Shown here: positions 53,585 to 64,000 of the stretch, piece after piece
Layout: each line of letters starts with the position of its first letter
Numbering within the stretch: position 1 is the first letter of the stretch
NCBI RefSeq assembly: GCF_023101765.2
Contig: NC_064223.1
Coordinates: 3,782,001 to 3,846,000, forward strand
Direction of reading: 5' to 3'
DNA: 64,000 nt
From: Spodoptera frugiperda
Taxonomy: Eukaryota; Arthropoda; Insecta; Lepidoptera; Noctuidae
Program-made: the position numbers and the translations under genes
Notes under the pieces: generated by a model
Databases searched by the model: none
Seen by the model: only the letters and a program-made list of their open reading frames with translations
Told to the model about the DNA's origin: nothing

Positions 53585-56500
53585 ATGAAGAAAGTTAGGT
53601 TTGAGAGTCCTGCTAAAGCTTTCTTATCAATCGACATGAACGAGCGTGAGTGCCATTCGCCTCGTCCACTAGTAGAGAGGCAGATTCATGCTAATGTACC
53701 TGATGTATACAGTCAGGTTAAGGTTTTACCGTACAGTAATGACCCAGTGCAACTTTTTGAGTGTAGCAACAGTTCACCGTATCCAACAATGACAAAGACT
53801 CCGTTGCCTGGCTATCAGAAATCTCCTGAGTGGTCGCCGTCTCACGACTTGGATCTAAGTATGTTGGATGCTTCTTACCATGAACCTAGAAGGCCTACGT
53901 TTTCTAGATCTATCCTTAAGCCTACCAATGTTAACCATAATGCTGTTGATGATCGTGACTCAATCAAGTATACTCCTGAGAGTAGTTCTGCGCCAAAGAT
54001 ATCCTCTGAAAATAAAACACTAAAGCTACCAAACATAATGATTAAAGATGATGGCTTCTTTATAAAAAGAGATAACTTAGATAAGTTTAATTTGGATATG
54101 AATCCATTAACAAAGCAACTGAATATGCTTAGTTTGGACAAAGAAAATGATCCCTTCACTAGAAAATCTGAAATGGTGCAAATGGCAGCTATAAACATGC
54201 AGGACAATGTGAAAAGTCAGCCACAGCCTACTAGATTTGATGATTCTGACTGTAGATGTCACCACTGTGTTAAAAAGACTACTCCAATAAATAGCAATTA
54301 TATAATGACAAATGAACAAATGCCTCAGCACCACAGGCCTAACCATGCTTCTCCTTTTATTGTACAAAATGCTATGAGACACAATCACTGCCCATGTATA
54401 TTGCCACCACAGCCAAGCAGATGTTCCTGCTGCACTCCTACACCACCTGCTAGGAAATGCCAGTGTAGTCCATGTGGTACTGACAAAACACCTAGTCCAA
54501 AATTAAATGCAGTTGACAAAAAGACCTGGGCCATAGAAAGATATGAGCAGAGCAAAAACTCAGACTCCATGGAGGTTGAAAAACAAACAAATGTTTCCAA
54601 AGAGAAAAGAGAGCCAACTGTATCTGACCTTTTTAAGATAATAAAGCTTCAAAATGAACAGTTGCAATTGTTGCAAGAAAAAGTGGATAAATTCATTACT
54701 GCTAGCCAGCAAACACAAATACCTGCTCAGAAACATGTAGCTATTGAAACTGTTGGGAATGAGCAGCACAAAATATCAATAGGAGTCATGACTAGTTTTG
54801 AAATGGTTAGAACATCAACAGTAATTAACAAGGAAATATTGAAAACAAATGACAATGCACAAATACAATGCAATAGATCCCAAATAAGTATAAAAGAGGT
54901 TGTATCTAAGGGGCAAACTCCCAATCCAAACTTTTTAGATGGTATTACACCTGTAGGTGAGACTATGAGGGCAGAGTTTGAGGCGCAAGGGAATGTTTTA
55001 ACAAACACTCCAATGAATGGTAGTGTGCTTCCACTTGCAGGTGTGAATGAAGAGAAAACATTGAATGAATTGAGCCTGTGTAATGTCCAAGTAGATAATG
55101 CAACTACTCCATTGATGTCACCAGAGCAGAGCTTGTATTTGGATGTCAGAGATTATAGCGAGTAAGTTCTTCATGCCATACATTGTTCAATTATCTTTAT
55201 AATTTATTATTAACATCAAGCAAAAGGAGGAGGTTCTATGTTCGGATTTTTATTTTTATCTTATGTCATATTATCTGAAAAAAAAAAACATTTTTTTCTT
55301 TGTTTTCAGTTCTGATGCAGACAGTGATAACCAATCAAATGTTGGCTGGACCTATTATAATAAAGTTATGGTAATATTAATTTCTTAGTCTTTGTATGTT
55401 GAAATGAAGTATGTTGGTTTCCATTTTTGTCTTAAGGCTTACTTTGTACCAGTTACATGAGATCCTTAAAAATGGTGTTAGCCTAATGAGTCATACCTAG
55501 GTATCACATGCTTAGTTGAACTGAATAATACTGACAAAGGAGACAATCATTTTTATTTTGTTCTTTTTATAGACTCATGTGAATGGTATGCTGCAAGATT
55601 CAGACATGCCATCTTCGGCCAGTGCCCTATACAGGAACACTAGACAACAGCTGCAGACTGTACAAATGCATATTGACAAAACTAATGTTAGTGTGACTAA
55701 AAGGTAAAGTTATAAAATTGTTTTTATTTTGATGGTGGATTTAGATAGTATTAAGCTATGTCAGAAGGTTATTAAATTAGATAGTAAAAATAAAAACTAA
55801 GTTTTACAGAAGCCAATTAATGATTTTATAATTTATTTTAGACATCTAGCGTTTTTATTTGTTGACAAAAAAAATGTTTATTTTGTAAACCACTGGAGTA
55901 ATCCCTAAAAATCCAGACTTATTCTAAGCAGAATATAATTATTTCAGAGTGAAATTCGGCGACGATCCTCTAGGATTACACCAACCGCATATCTATGCGT
56001 CTACTGACACCAGTTTGAAAATGAACCAGCTGGCCGCCAAGTACTTGAAGAACGGGGCTCCGGTCGCAGTGCCACAACGACTCACGCAAAGACCAGCCAC
56101 TGCACCAGTTGACATGTCTTTTGCTACCAGAAACTATATGGAGCGACATAAATTATTGCAAGGTAATTACTGCTTCTTTTAAGGTAGACTGCTGAGTGCT
56201 GACCATTCAGTAATGGGCAGGTGACACTTTATTGTATTAAGTTTTTTGTGAATTTGTTACCAATTAAGTTGCAACATCTGAATCTTCTGTGCTAAATGTA
56301 AGCATTCTTCCTCAAGTGTATAAAGAGCATCCAATGTTAATAGTTAAGCCATGGGGACTGCCAGACCATTCTTTATAATCTGATGGATCAAGTACCGTAA
56401 ACATTTTTTGACAAAGTCGATGGAGGACTAAGGGGGCCTACATTTTATTAATTTTTCCTTTGTTTTATATTACGCATCTCAAGATATTATAAATAGATAG

Positions 56501-56753
56501 ATAGTGGCATATGCGATAGGTGGTGGCGGAGCGGAAACATTGTTAAATGTAATTTCGGAAATATATCGTCAAGCTACTATCCCGGACAGGATTACGTCTG
56601 CCGACTAGTTTAAAATAAAAAAATCTAGATGGTGAAATGATGTTATCATTGTTTGTTTCAGGTATACCACCACCCTCGAAGTCTGCTTCTCCTGGTGAGA
56701 TGCCTCGATTCTTAGACATAACTGCTTTAAAACAGCAGCCTAAGTTTTTATAG
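53585..56753 (+). CDS. Ana2/STIL-like centriole duplication protein
   Basis: Five exons: 53585-55161, 55310-55370, 55573-55703, 55948-56162 and 56662-56753, 2,076 bases (691 residues plus stop) with consistent phases. The start at 53585 is the first usable ATG; the ATG at 53551 stops after six codons. Exon 1 encodes a long Pro/Ser/Asn-rich, disordered-looking region with a His/Cys-rich patch (about residues 220-310). A short coiled coil follows near residue 345 (SDLFKIIKLQNEQLQLLQEK), then a conserved-looking IGVMTSFE segment. Exon 4 encodes DTSLKMNQLAAKYL and DMSFATRNYMERHKLL, which resemble the STAN motif of Ana2/STIL, and the extreme C-terminus reads RFLDITALKQQPKFL. Ana2/STIL is phosphorylated by Plk4 and recruits Sas-6 to start a new centriole. 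The call rests on coiled coil plus STAN order, recalled by eye; the long N-terminal half is not recognisable. Confidence 0.65.
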
Positions 56754-59080
56754 GTAGGTATTTCTAATCAATTGTATTGTTATTTATTTTTTAATAGTTA
56801 AGAATATTGTATAATATTGTTATATGTATTAATTTGGATTAGATTTTAAGTAGTTGACTTACTTAGCTCTAATGTTAGGTATAGTTTGACGTGAAAATAA
56901 GATACACTTTCTTCTGAACAGACATTTATTTTAAACCTCAGAGAAAATAACAGAGTAAAACCCTACATTATACAAGTAGGTATATTTGTTACTGGAACCT
57001 TTTGTTTATTACATTACACTTATATTTGTTCAGTATCTCGGGTTTATTATGAAGTATTATAGTAATATACATTAATTTGTCTACATATTATATGTATGAT
57101 ACAAACAATAAATTTTAATTTCATATAATGTGCTATTATTTTGTTTCACGCAATTATCACATTTTGTTGAAACATGATTTAGGATAATTATGCCGCATGC
57201 ATATTAGCAAAAGTACATCGTTACACTAATACTGAAACTAGAATTATGTGCATTTAAACGTAAGTATACATACATATTACACGCATGCATTTTCATAACT
57301 AAATGCATCAAAAATGTCTTTATCATTAATATGCATGCGGATTTCATACACTCTTTTATTTAAAATATAGATTTTTTCAATAAACTCCGTGAACTACTAT
57401 AACATCATTATATATTTCTTCTTTCCGAGGTATTTCGAATATCTCTCACAGACAAAAAATTGTACTCCATAAGTTTGGAAATGGTAATAAAAATATTTAT
57501 ATTATACACCAATTCTGCTTAAGACAATGTTACCTTCTATGATAAATATTATGTTTTGAAACTTTTCTATATCATATGGGAACAATACACAGTGTAGTTG
57601 TAGATGAACTAAGAAATATTATAAAAACGTACAATCTTATATGATAAGTTATTATTTACACTAATATTTCAACATACATACATTATTGGGACACATACCT
57701 TTAACATTTATAATTTAGGAAAGAAACGAAAGAAGGATCTAACTAGATTAGTACTACACTATCGAAAAGCTTAACTCCTAATAGACATATCAGTTACACA
57801 ATATTCCATTTCCAATTGGACAAAACTTTATGACTACATAATGTACAGTAACACACATAGTTTTAAATCTCAAGTGCTGTCAGCATTCATAATTCTTATG
57901 ATTTAATCTTATCTCTATCAGTTTGGTTCTTTTCTTTGGTTAGTAATATACATTTCGCACGACATTGAAACATTCAATACACTACTAGACGTTCTGTAAT
58001 ACAAGTAAATATGTAACTTTAATGAATACATCTGAAATGTTACACTACTATTACACCTCTATGTACATTGAAGATAATTTGTATTAACACTTAAATAAGA
58101 TTTCAATTCTCTTGCATCGCAAAATATTACAGTTTTTATACTATTAAGTCTAGAAAGATAACCAAATAGTTGGATGGCACTTCTTTTCTGGTGTCAAACA
58201 GACTTTCGAAAGATAATATTTATAATCATTTCATCATAATACGTTTAATCCTAAAGAGAACTATTTTACATCACTTTTTTGTCTTACATGTTGAAGTCAA
58301 GTGACTAGAATATTACATTAAATATGAGATTCTTTAAATTATTTATTTTTAATTATTTATTTGAATTCATTCTGTAGTTACACTGTACATTGTATATTTT
58401 TGTAAAAATGTTGCTAATTCATAAAATTCCTTATCTCATAAATTACTTTAACATTGAACGACTACATCGTAACGGTTAGTTTTAATATAATTTTGTTTTT
58501 ACAGTATGTTCCTTATATTGAGCATATATTTTGTGCAGAGCAATTAAGGTATATAGACATTTAAATTATTCTTAATTTTCTTATTTCAATAGCAGGAAAG
58601 ATAAATATACATCTATTGTTATATATTTTCTCTTTTTATTTTATTTAAAAATTTCCAATTTTGCAACAATGATAGAATATTTGTCAATGTAAAATAGCTT
58701 CATAATTTATTTGTTCATTATGCTCTACGAAATATATTTCTGTTCACTACACATCACCCATATTTATTATATCACATCTTTGCATTCAAAAGTATCTACT
58801 CGTACTATTTCTACATGTAACGTTTCTACTTGAATTAAAATAATTTTCATTAAAGATTAAACATTAATCTAGACATTTAAGTTTGCTTGACACGACACGC
58901 TTGAACTAAGTTCTCTAGAATGTTCCGTGCGATTTCGAAAGTTTATTCGTGTGTCGGCAACTTCCCAACACTCAATACCTATAGGTACCTACAGTTGTAT
59001 ATCTAGCTACTGATTAAAATTGTGCACCTGGTTCCGTATTCGATAACAAGCTACGAAGTTTGTGGTTGTCTACATATCAC
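56754..59080. other. Long AT-rich gap between convergent genes
   Basis: About 2.3 kb without any plausible coding region. It must hold the 3' ends of the Ana2-like gene (candidate AATAAA at 57107-57112) and of the CNH-domain gene from the other side. The block at 57.2-58.9 kb is extremely AT-rich and shows no recognisable transposon. Confidence 0.6.
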
Positions 59081-62000
59081 TTATAAAGTTTCGTCGTCAC
59101 CTCCGCCTCTTGATTTGCTGTCTAGTCTCAGTTCTGCTAGCCTCTGCCGAATGCTGTTTGGCCTGAAATCAGTGGTTCATGTGGTTAACATACATCGATA
59201 TAAAATTCAAACTAATTAAGTAGATTATTGTGACCGTGTCTAGCTCTACTTGCAATTTATTTTAGTCATTAAGTACTATATTAATTATATTATTGACGTA
59301 AGTATATTATGGAGACAGACAACCGACTCGTTTCAAGCCCAGTCGGAGCCCTAAGCCTCACGATAGCTATAATACAAATAAAATTAACTTTGAAACTTAC
59401 CTGTCAGAAAAGTAGGAAGTAACTACTTGGTCCGCGGACACGGACTGCCTTTGGTATGCTCCTGCGCTCAGGTTGCTCTGCGGGATCTTGTAGATCCTCA
59501 CACACCTTCCGCTGTTTTCTGGGAGCACTGGAATCATAACAATAACAATATTTTAAACTACTAAATTTGGCACTTTGCAAATGTCACTAGATATTTTGCT
59601 GTATCAAAGAGTTGTTAAGAAAAGTTTTGTTGTTCGGGAACTATTGTCAAAACTCATAACCCAGTTTTGGGTATGTGAAACCAGAAACAGACGGAAACTT
59701 GTTGTCAATTCACTTCCAAACTAAAAGTTTGAGGTTAAACTAATTGGGAATAACAACGCTCATTAGTTGACTGTACAAACCTTGGGGAGAAGTTGGTGGT
59801 GAGATTGGAGCCATTCGTGTCAGCGGCGGTCTTATGTTCTCCTGTTCGGATGAAATAGAACTGCTTCTGCTCGACGCCGAATTATTTTCCGAAGGTGCGG
59901 TAGTAGTACGGTTCATGCTGTAGGGGTCTCTGTAAAAAATACGATAGTGTTAATTTCAAAAAATAATTAATATTATGTTTTTTTCAAAGTCAATCTTTGG
60001 GAGCTGCTTTTCAAAAAGACCTTTACAATCAAGTAAAGCTACTGATTTCACATTTTATTGGTAGACATTATTAAAGTACCTATATCATTCATTAAAATTA
60101 TGCTAGAAAAACACCCTATTAAAAGCTTAAGTAAACAATGCCCACCTGTCGTGGTTGTCATCTTCGTCAAGAGAATAAGGTCCACATTGTTTGCTCATCT
60201 GTCGGACGAGCTCGTCGTGTAAGCTGAGACAAGGGTCTATCTCGCGACTTAAAGGCACGTATTCCGGTGCGCATGCCACATAGAATATATCCTGAAACTT
60301 ATTTTGCGTTATAAAGGTAAAATAATACAAATGATCTTTTAAATTTAATCTATTAGACGATATTAAGTAGGTATCGATTCTGAATTACCTACATCAAATT
60401 CAATACAATTTTTATACGAAAGAAGTAATAACCTGAAAAAACGCTAGCAGACTCCCTGCGGAGTTATTGGAAAGATCAGAGCAAGATGGATCGTAGCAAT
60501 TTTTTGTTTTAGTTAAAAGCCGTAGGTTTTCTTAGGAACACATTTTTTGTTAAACCTATCCTTAGATTTAGACGTTGATATCAACTAATGAGGTGCTAAA
60601 TGACTGCAAAAAATTGTGCGGATTCTCGGATCTAGATTTCGATAGAGTGATCAACTAAATGTACTTACTCTTCGCCCGCATAACAATTTCAGTCCAGGTA
60701 TGCAGGCTGCGTGTACTAAGGATCCATTAGCAACTAGTCGTATCTCTAATAAATCTTCGGCAAATGCCATAATATAGGGGAAAGCGCATACTGAAACAAA
60801 AATAGTCAGTCGTTATTCATTGCTCACAATGTGACGATGAAAGCAAAGTTTTTACTATAGATGACCTATTTCTTTTTTAATTTTATATTAGGTTTTACTT
60901 ACCTACTGCTGCAGGCACAGTTGTCCAATGAAAGTCATATTCAGTATCACTTTCTAGTCCTTTACTTGTTAGTCTTTCAAAATGGCACGTATCTGCGAAA
61001 CACAAAAATGTAATATAGAAAAGCAAAGTAGTTCTGTCACATGATGCAAGTACGAAGAGGTGCTATAGAGGCCCAGAAGCAAAAAGATGAAGATAGTTTA
61101 TAAGCGCTCAGAAAGTGACAGTTTTGTAGTATGGGACCGCTAGATGGAAAATAGAGAGGTGTGTGGTTTGTAACGTCTTGGATTTCCCATAAAGTGTCAC
61201 CCATTATGTTAAGGGAAATCCAGTTATATGATCTGTATTTGTATTTGCTTCATGTCCTGTCATTACACGATAGGTAATTGTAAGTTTTTTCTAATTAGAA
61301 AGAACTGTTGGCATAACAACTCTTTACTTTAGTGTTTGTGACTCCACGAGACAAGTATAAGAAACAGCAACATGTATTGTGTAGGGTCGGCGAAGACACA
61401 AGATAAATTCAAATTCTTTATTACAAGTACTTACGATTATAACATAAAACAATTTGTCCATCCCTCTCGTCTCCTATACGTAACGCGTTGACGAGAGTAC
61501 CACGGCGAGGTCCACTATCTTCAGAGTTTTCTGCTCGTTTCACTGCCTACAAAGAACAGATATTCTTACTTTTAAAATCACTCTTATTATAGGCTAAATT
61601 ATGTTCACTTTAGATTGAGAGTGTACCTGGCCTGTCCCAGATTCTAAAACTTCCCAATGATGCTTGTATCCAACTACCATTATTCCTACTTCTCCATCCA
61701 TAAGCTTGATCAGTATAGGCGATTCGCTTAGTTGGATATCCTGGAAAGAACGATTTATTAAAATAATTGTCTGTATGATAAAATTTGTGTGTAATAGTTT
61801 AGTTTCAGTATATAAACTTACTTTGATATGTGTATATTCAAAACCCATCTCGTTGTCAGTCTTTGATTCTTCAATCATAAGCATTACCCTTCTACCGATC
61901 GCTACCGCTAATGTTGTTTTACCTCCTTCGCCTACAACCAAATCGCACAAGATTGTTACGACAAAATGTTACTCACCTAACATTTTACGAAACATTATAC

Positions 62001-62822
62001 AAATCTCCAGGAAATATTTCTTTTATGAACTTACCAGTTTCTAGAAGATCAAAATAATGAGCAGTCTTAGTCCTTGGAAGCCGAGCATGCTTGCAGTCCT
62101 GCAGTGGACGCATGGCCCAGGCGCCTGCGCAGAGCTCCTGTACGGGCAGTGCGTACAGGCCCGCGCCCCCAGCGCCCCCTGTAGTGGAGCCCCCGCCAGC
62201 GACTACTCGTGCACCAACACGGAACAGACCAGCTCGCTCACTCACCCGAGCTGCGCGGACGCAGCCTTCCCATCTTAACACTACGCGGGTTGTTCCGCTT
62301 TCTGTTCAAATTATCAAAAGATTAAGTACAGATCTAGAAAATTTTATAACATTTCAAAATATGAAATAATATAGATTTATAGGTGTTTAAATGATGGTAC
62401 CTTCTAAAATATATGTATTAGACGTCGTAGATAACAGAAGGCGTCCCTCAGCGAGTTGTTCCGCGCACACCGGCGTGGCTGGCAGTGGTGCAGCGCGCCA
62501 CACTTTACCTTCCCAGGGGGCTCGTCGGGAACCTCCGCATCCTAAACACATTAACTCGGTTACGGCAACAAACATTCACTGCGGTAAGTTCATTATTTTA
62601 CAAAATCGTCTATTGCATAATAACATTATTAATTTGATCAAATCGGATATCAGACTGGCTACCTGATGAAACGAGACTAGTGGGAGCATCGCCTCGTAGT
62701 ACAGCATCAAGTTTGAGCGCCTGTCCCACATGCAAGAAATGTTCTGTTCGCGCAGCGCCCGCACCTCCTGCGCCTGCGCCGCCCGACCATACGTCTGATA
62801 ACGCTCGCCGTGATAGCATCGG
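59081..62822 (-). CDS. CNH-domain protein, GARNL3-like (C-terminal 12 exons, 5' part not identified)
   Basis: Exons 62822-62663, 62541-62401, 62301-62035, 61931-61822, 61740-61627, 61546-61435, 60992-60903, 60790-60669, 60291-60146, 59929-59781, 59527-59401 and 59162-59081. They sum to 1,620 bases (539 residues plus stop) and every phase matches. The first exon carries FLHVGQALKLDAVLRGDAPT. Then follow blade-like strands of a citron-homology (CNH) propeller: LLLSTTSNTYIL, LYALPVQEL, KTTLAVAIGRRVMLM, DIQLSESPILIKLMDGEVGI and GSLVHAACIPGLKLL. The tail is Ser/Pro-rich and ends LRLDSKSRGGGDDETL. A C-terminal CNH domain with this tail fits GARNL3 (a Rap/Ran-GAP protein); its GAP domain would be upstream, off the window. 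Other CNH proteins (MAP4K, citron kinase, VPS39) fit less well. The acceptor at 62542 is chosen because an upstream AG would bring in a stop. Confidence 0.7.
61088..61252. repeat. Second, partial copy of the TTAA MITE (CNH-gene intron)
   Basis: Shares with 22925-23115 the words ATAAGCGCTCAGAAAGTG, TTTTGTAGTAT, GACCGCT, and the right end TTTGTATTTGCTTCATG. The left third is missing. Confidence 0.7.
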
Positions 62823-64000
62823 CTGGAAATAAACCTTAAGTTATTTAGAAGAAGAGTAGACAAAGCTTCATTTATAAAGGAGGGAAAAGGAGAGTTTAAG
62901 GTGCTAAGGTAGGAGTTTGTCTTTTGGCTTTTTTGCAAAGCTCGAGAATATACGGCTCTTCCGTCTCTTAACATAATTTGGAGCTTTATGAAACTGGTCG
63001 CAAGGTCGCGCTCATTATGTCCCGAGTCAGTCGCTGTCGGCTCGTCGCCTATCATTTGGGATTTGATTGTCTCATTTTACTAGACTTTCTTGGATCACAG
63101 CCCTGATGATAATGATATGAACATGATCTGGAAGTGAAAGAAAAACATATTTTTAGATAGAGTATAGTTTGTTAGGTTTGTGGTATGAATAGGTTACATT
63201 GGTTATTGGTATAATAGGTATAAATAGAGACGTAAATGAAAATATAGGAAACTACCAACACAGATAAACTATTTATGTTTGGGTGTAAGCCTATTAAATA
63301 GAGTAACAAAAAATAATCATAAAGTATGAGATCATTGAAGTATTAAGTTTGAGTTCTAATTAAGGAAGCAAAAGAAACTACTATACACAAATGGCTGCTT
63401 ATTTCTGCTTAGCTTTTAAAACTACAAGCTTTTCTGATTTGTTCAGAGCTTGAGTGAGAAGCCGAGCAAAATATTTCTCAACAAACACTCCTGTAAGAGT
63501 TTGCAAACTACAAATACTTGTTACCTACTACGGTTCAGCTAACTTGGAAGTTTTAAAGTTACAAGCGTATGACGTGTCACTTACGGCATTGCTTGATATG
63601 TGGTCGGGGTAAGACTAGAAGTAGGGCACTAACTAAAATGCTAGAACGGTAGCATAAAATAATCAATTACTTGGCGTGAAACTACTTCAATGCCTCACGA
63701 TATTTATAACGGGTGATTTTAGACTCCACAGCATCCTCGAAAACTCTTTGTTCAAATAGCAAACATGAATACAAAGAATAGTTCAGTTTATCAATTAAGT
63801 AAAGATATATTAAAGTTTTATTATTGCAGCATGTAAGAATTTCAATTTGTTAACCTACTAGGATTGGAGACATGGTAATGGAAAGAGTTTATTTTGCTCA
63901 TTCATGAATGCTTTTATCCCTTGGAAGAAAGCCAAAGTATTCAATTTAAGCTGCAGATATAGCTTAAATCGGTGCCCTGATTTGGAAACTTCCGAACGAG
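62823..64000. other. Upstream intron or gap of the CNH-domain gene
   Basis: I see no exon with good splice sites and conserved sequence here. The open frame on the minus strand at about 62823-63055 has no recognisable domain and ends at a good acceptor, so it is most likely intron. The rest is AT-rich with no repeat I recognise. Confidence 0.5.

Noticed and set aside
62542..62580. Acceptor at about 62580 (CCGCAG) for the second CNH exon
   Set aside because: In all three phases the added sequence meets a stop before the exon end; the TTTAG acceptor at 62542 gives an open frame that fits both neighbours.
62823..63055. Coding extension of the CNH gene upstream of 62822
   Set aside because: A good acceptor lies exactly at 62823, the frame continuing upstream differs from the one that keeps all later phases, and no known domain is seen.
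1..64000. CRISPR array, operon or prokaryotic defence system
   Set aside because: All genes have spliced eukaryotic structure, and no array of spaced direct repeats is seen.

Overview
This window is nuclear DNA from an insect, almost certainly a moth and probably a noctuid-type one. The genes are split by many short GT-AG introns. The introns are AT-rich and carry short repeats of kinds I recall from lepidopteran, especially noctuid, genomes: tRNA-like SINEs, the GGAGGCCTTTGCCC repeat and TTAA-flanked MITEs. The species call is inference; the gene calls come from reading splice sites and protein similarity by eye.

Layout. (1) Positions 1-38400, minus strand: HERC2, a giant RCC1/HECT E3 ubiquitin ligase. 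I could trace 80 coding exons (13,010 coding bases, about 4,336 codons), and reading frame is kept at every junction I checked. The window holds the start codon, three RCC1-like propellers (RLD1-3), the cytochrome-b5-like, MIB/HERC2, UBA, CPH and DOC modules, and stops just after RLD3. The catalytic HECT domain lies off the left edge. (2) Positions 39207-48902, plus strand: ATF6, the membrane-tethered bZIP sensor of ER stress, in 13 exons and 781 codons. It is divergent from HERC2 across about 0.8 kb. (3) Positions 51158-51811, plus: an intronless TMEM70/TMEM186-family mitochondrial membrane protein. (4) Positions 52310-53058, minus: mitochondrial ribosomal protein L30. (5) Positions 53585-56753, plus: an Ana2/STIL-like centriole-duplication protein, divergent from mRpL30 across about 0.5 kb. 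(6) Positions 59081-62822, minus: the last 12 exons of a CNH-domain protein that looks like GARNL3; its N-terminal part is off the right edge or in unread sequence.

Mobile DNA sits in introns and gaps: a mariner deletion derivative (27.7-28.4 kb), a 784-bp TIR element carrying a nested LINE reverse-transcriptase scrap (33.6-34.4 kb), a 5'-truncated Penelope-like element with a GIY-YIG endonuclease flanked by a perfect 33-bp inverted repeat (43.9-45.1 kb), a five-copy palindromic MITE family, and several other MITEs and SINEs.

The genes do not form a pathway. They are ordinary housekeeping genes (ubiquitin signalling, unfolded-protein response, mitochondria, centrioles, small-GTPase signalling). 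I found no convincing new multi-gene system. The most interesting points are a missing ZZ finger and a Cys-rich N-terminal module in HERC2, an altered NxxP motif in the ATF6 transmembrane segment, a threefold tandem duplication across a HERC2 splice acceptor, and the inverted-repeat-flanked Penelope insertion.
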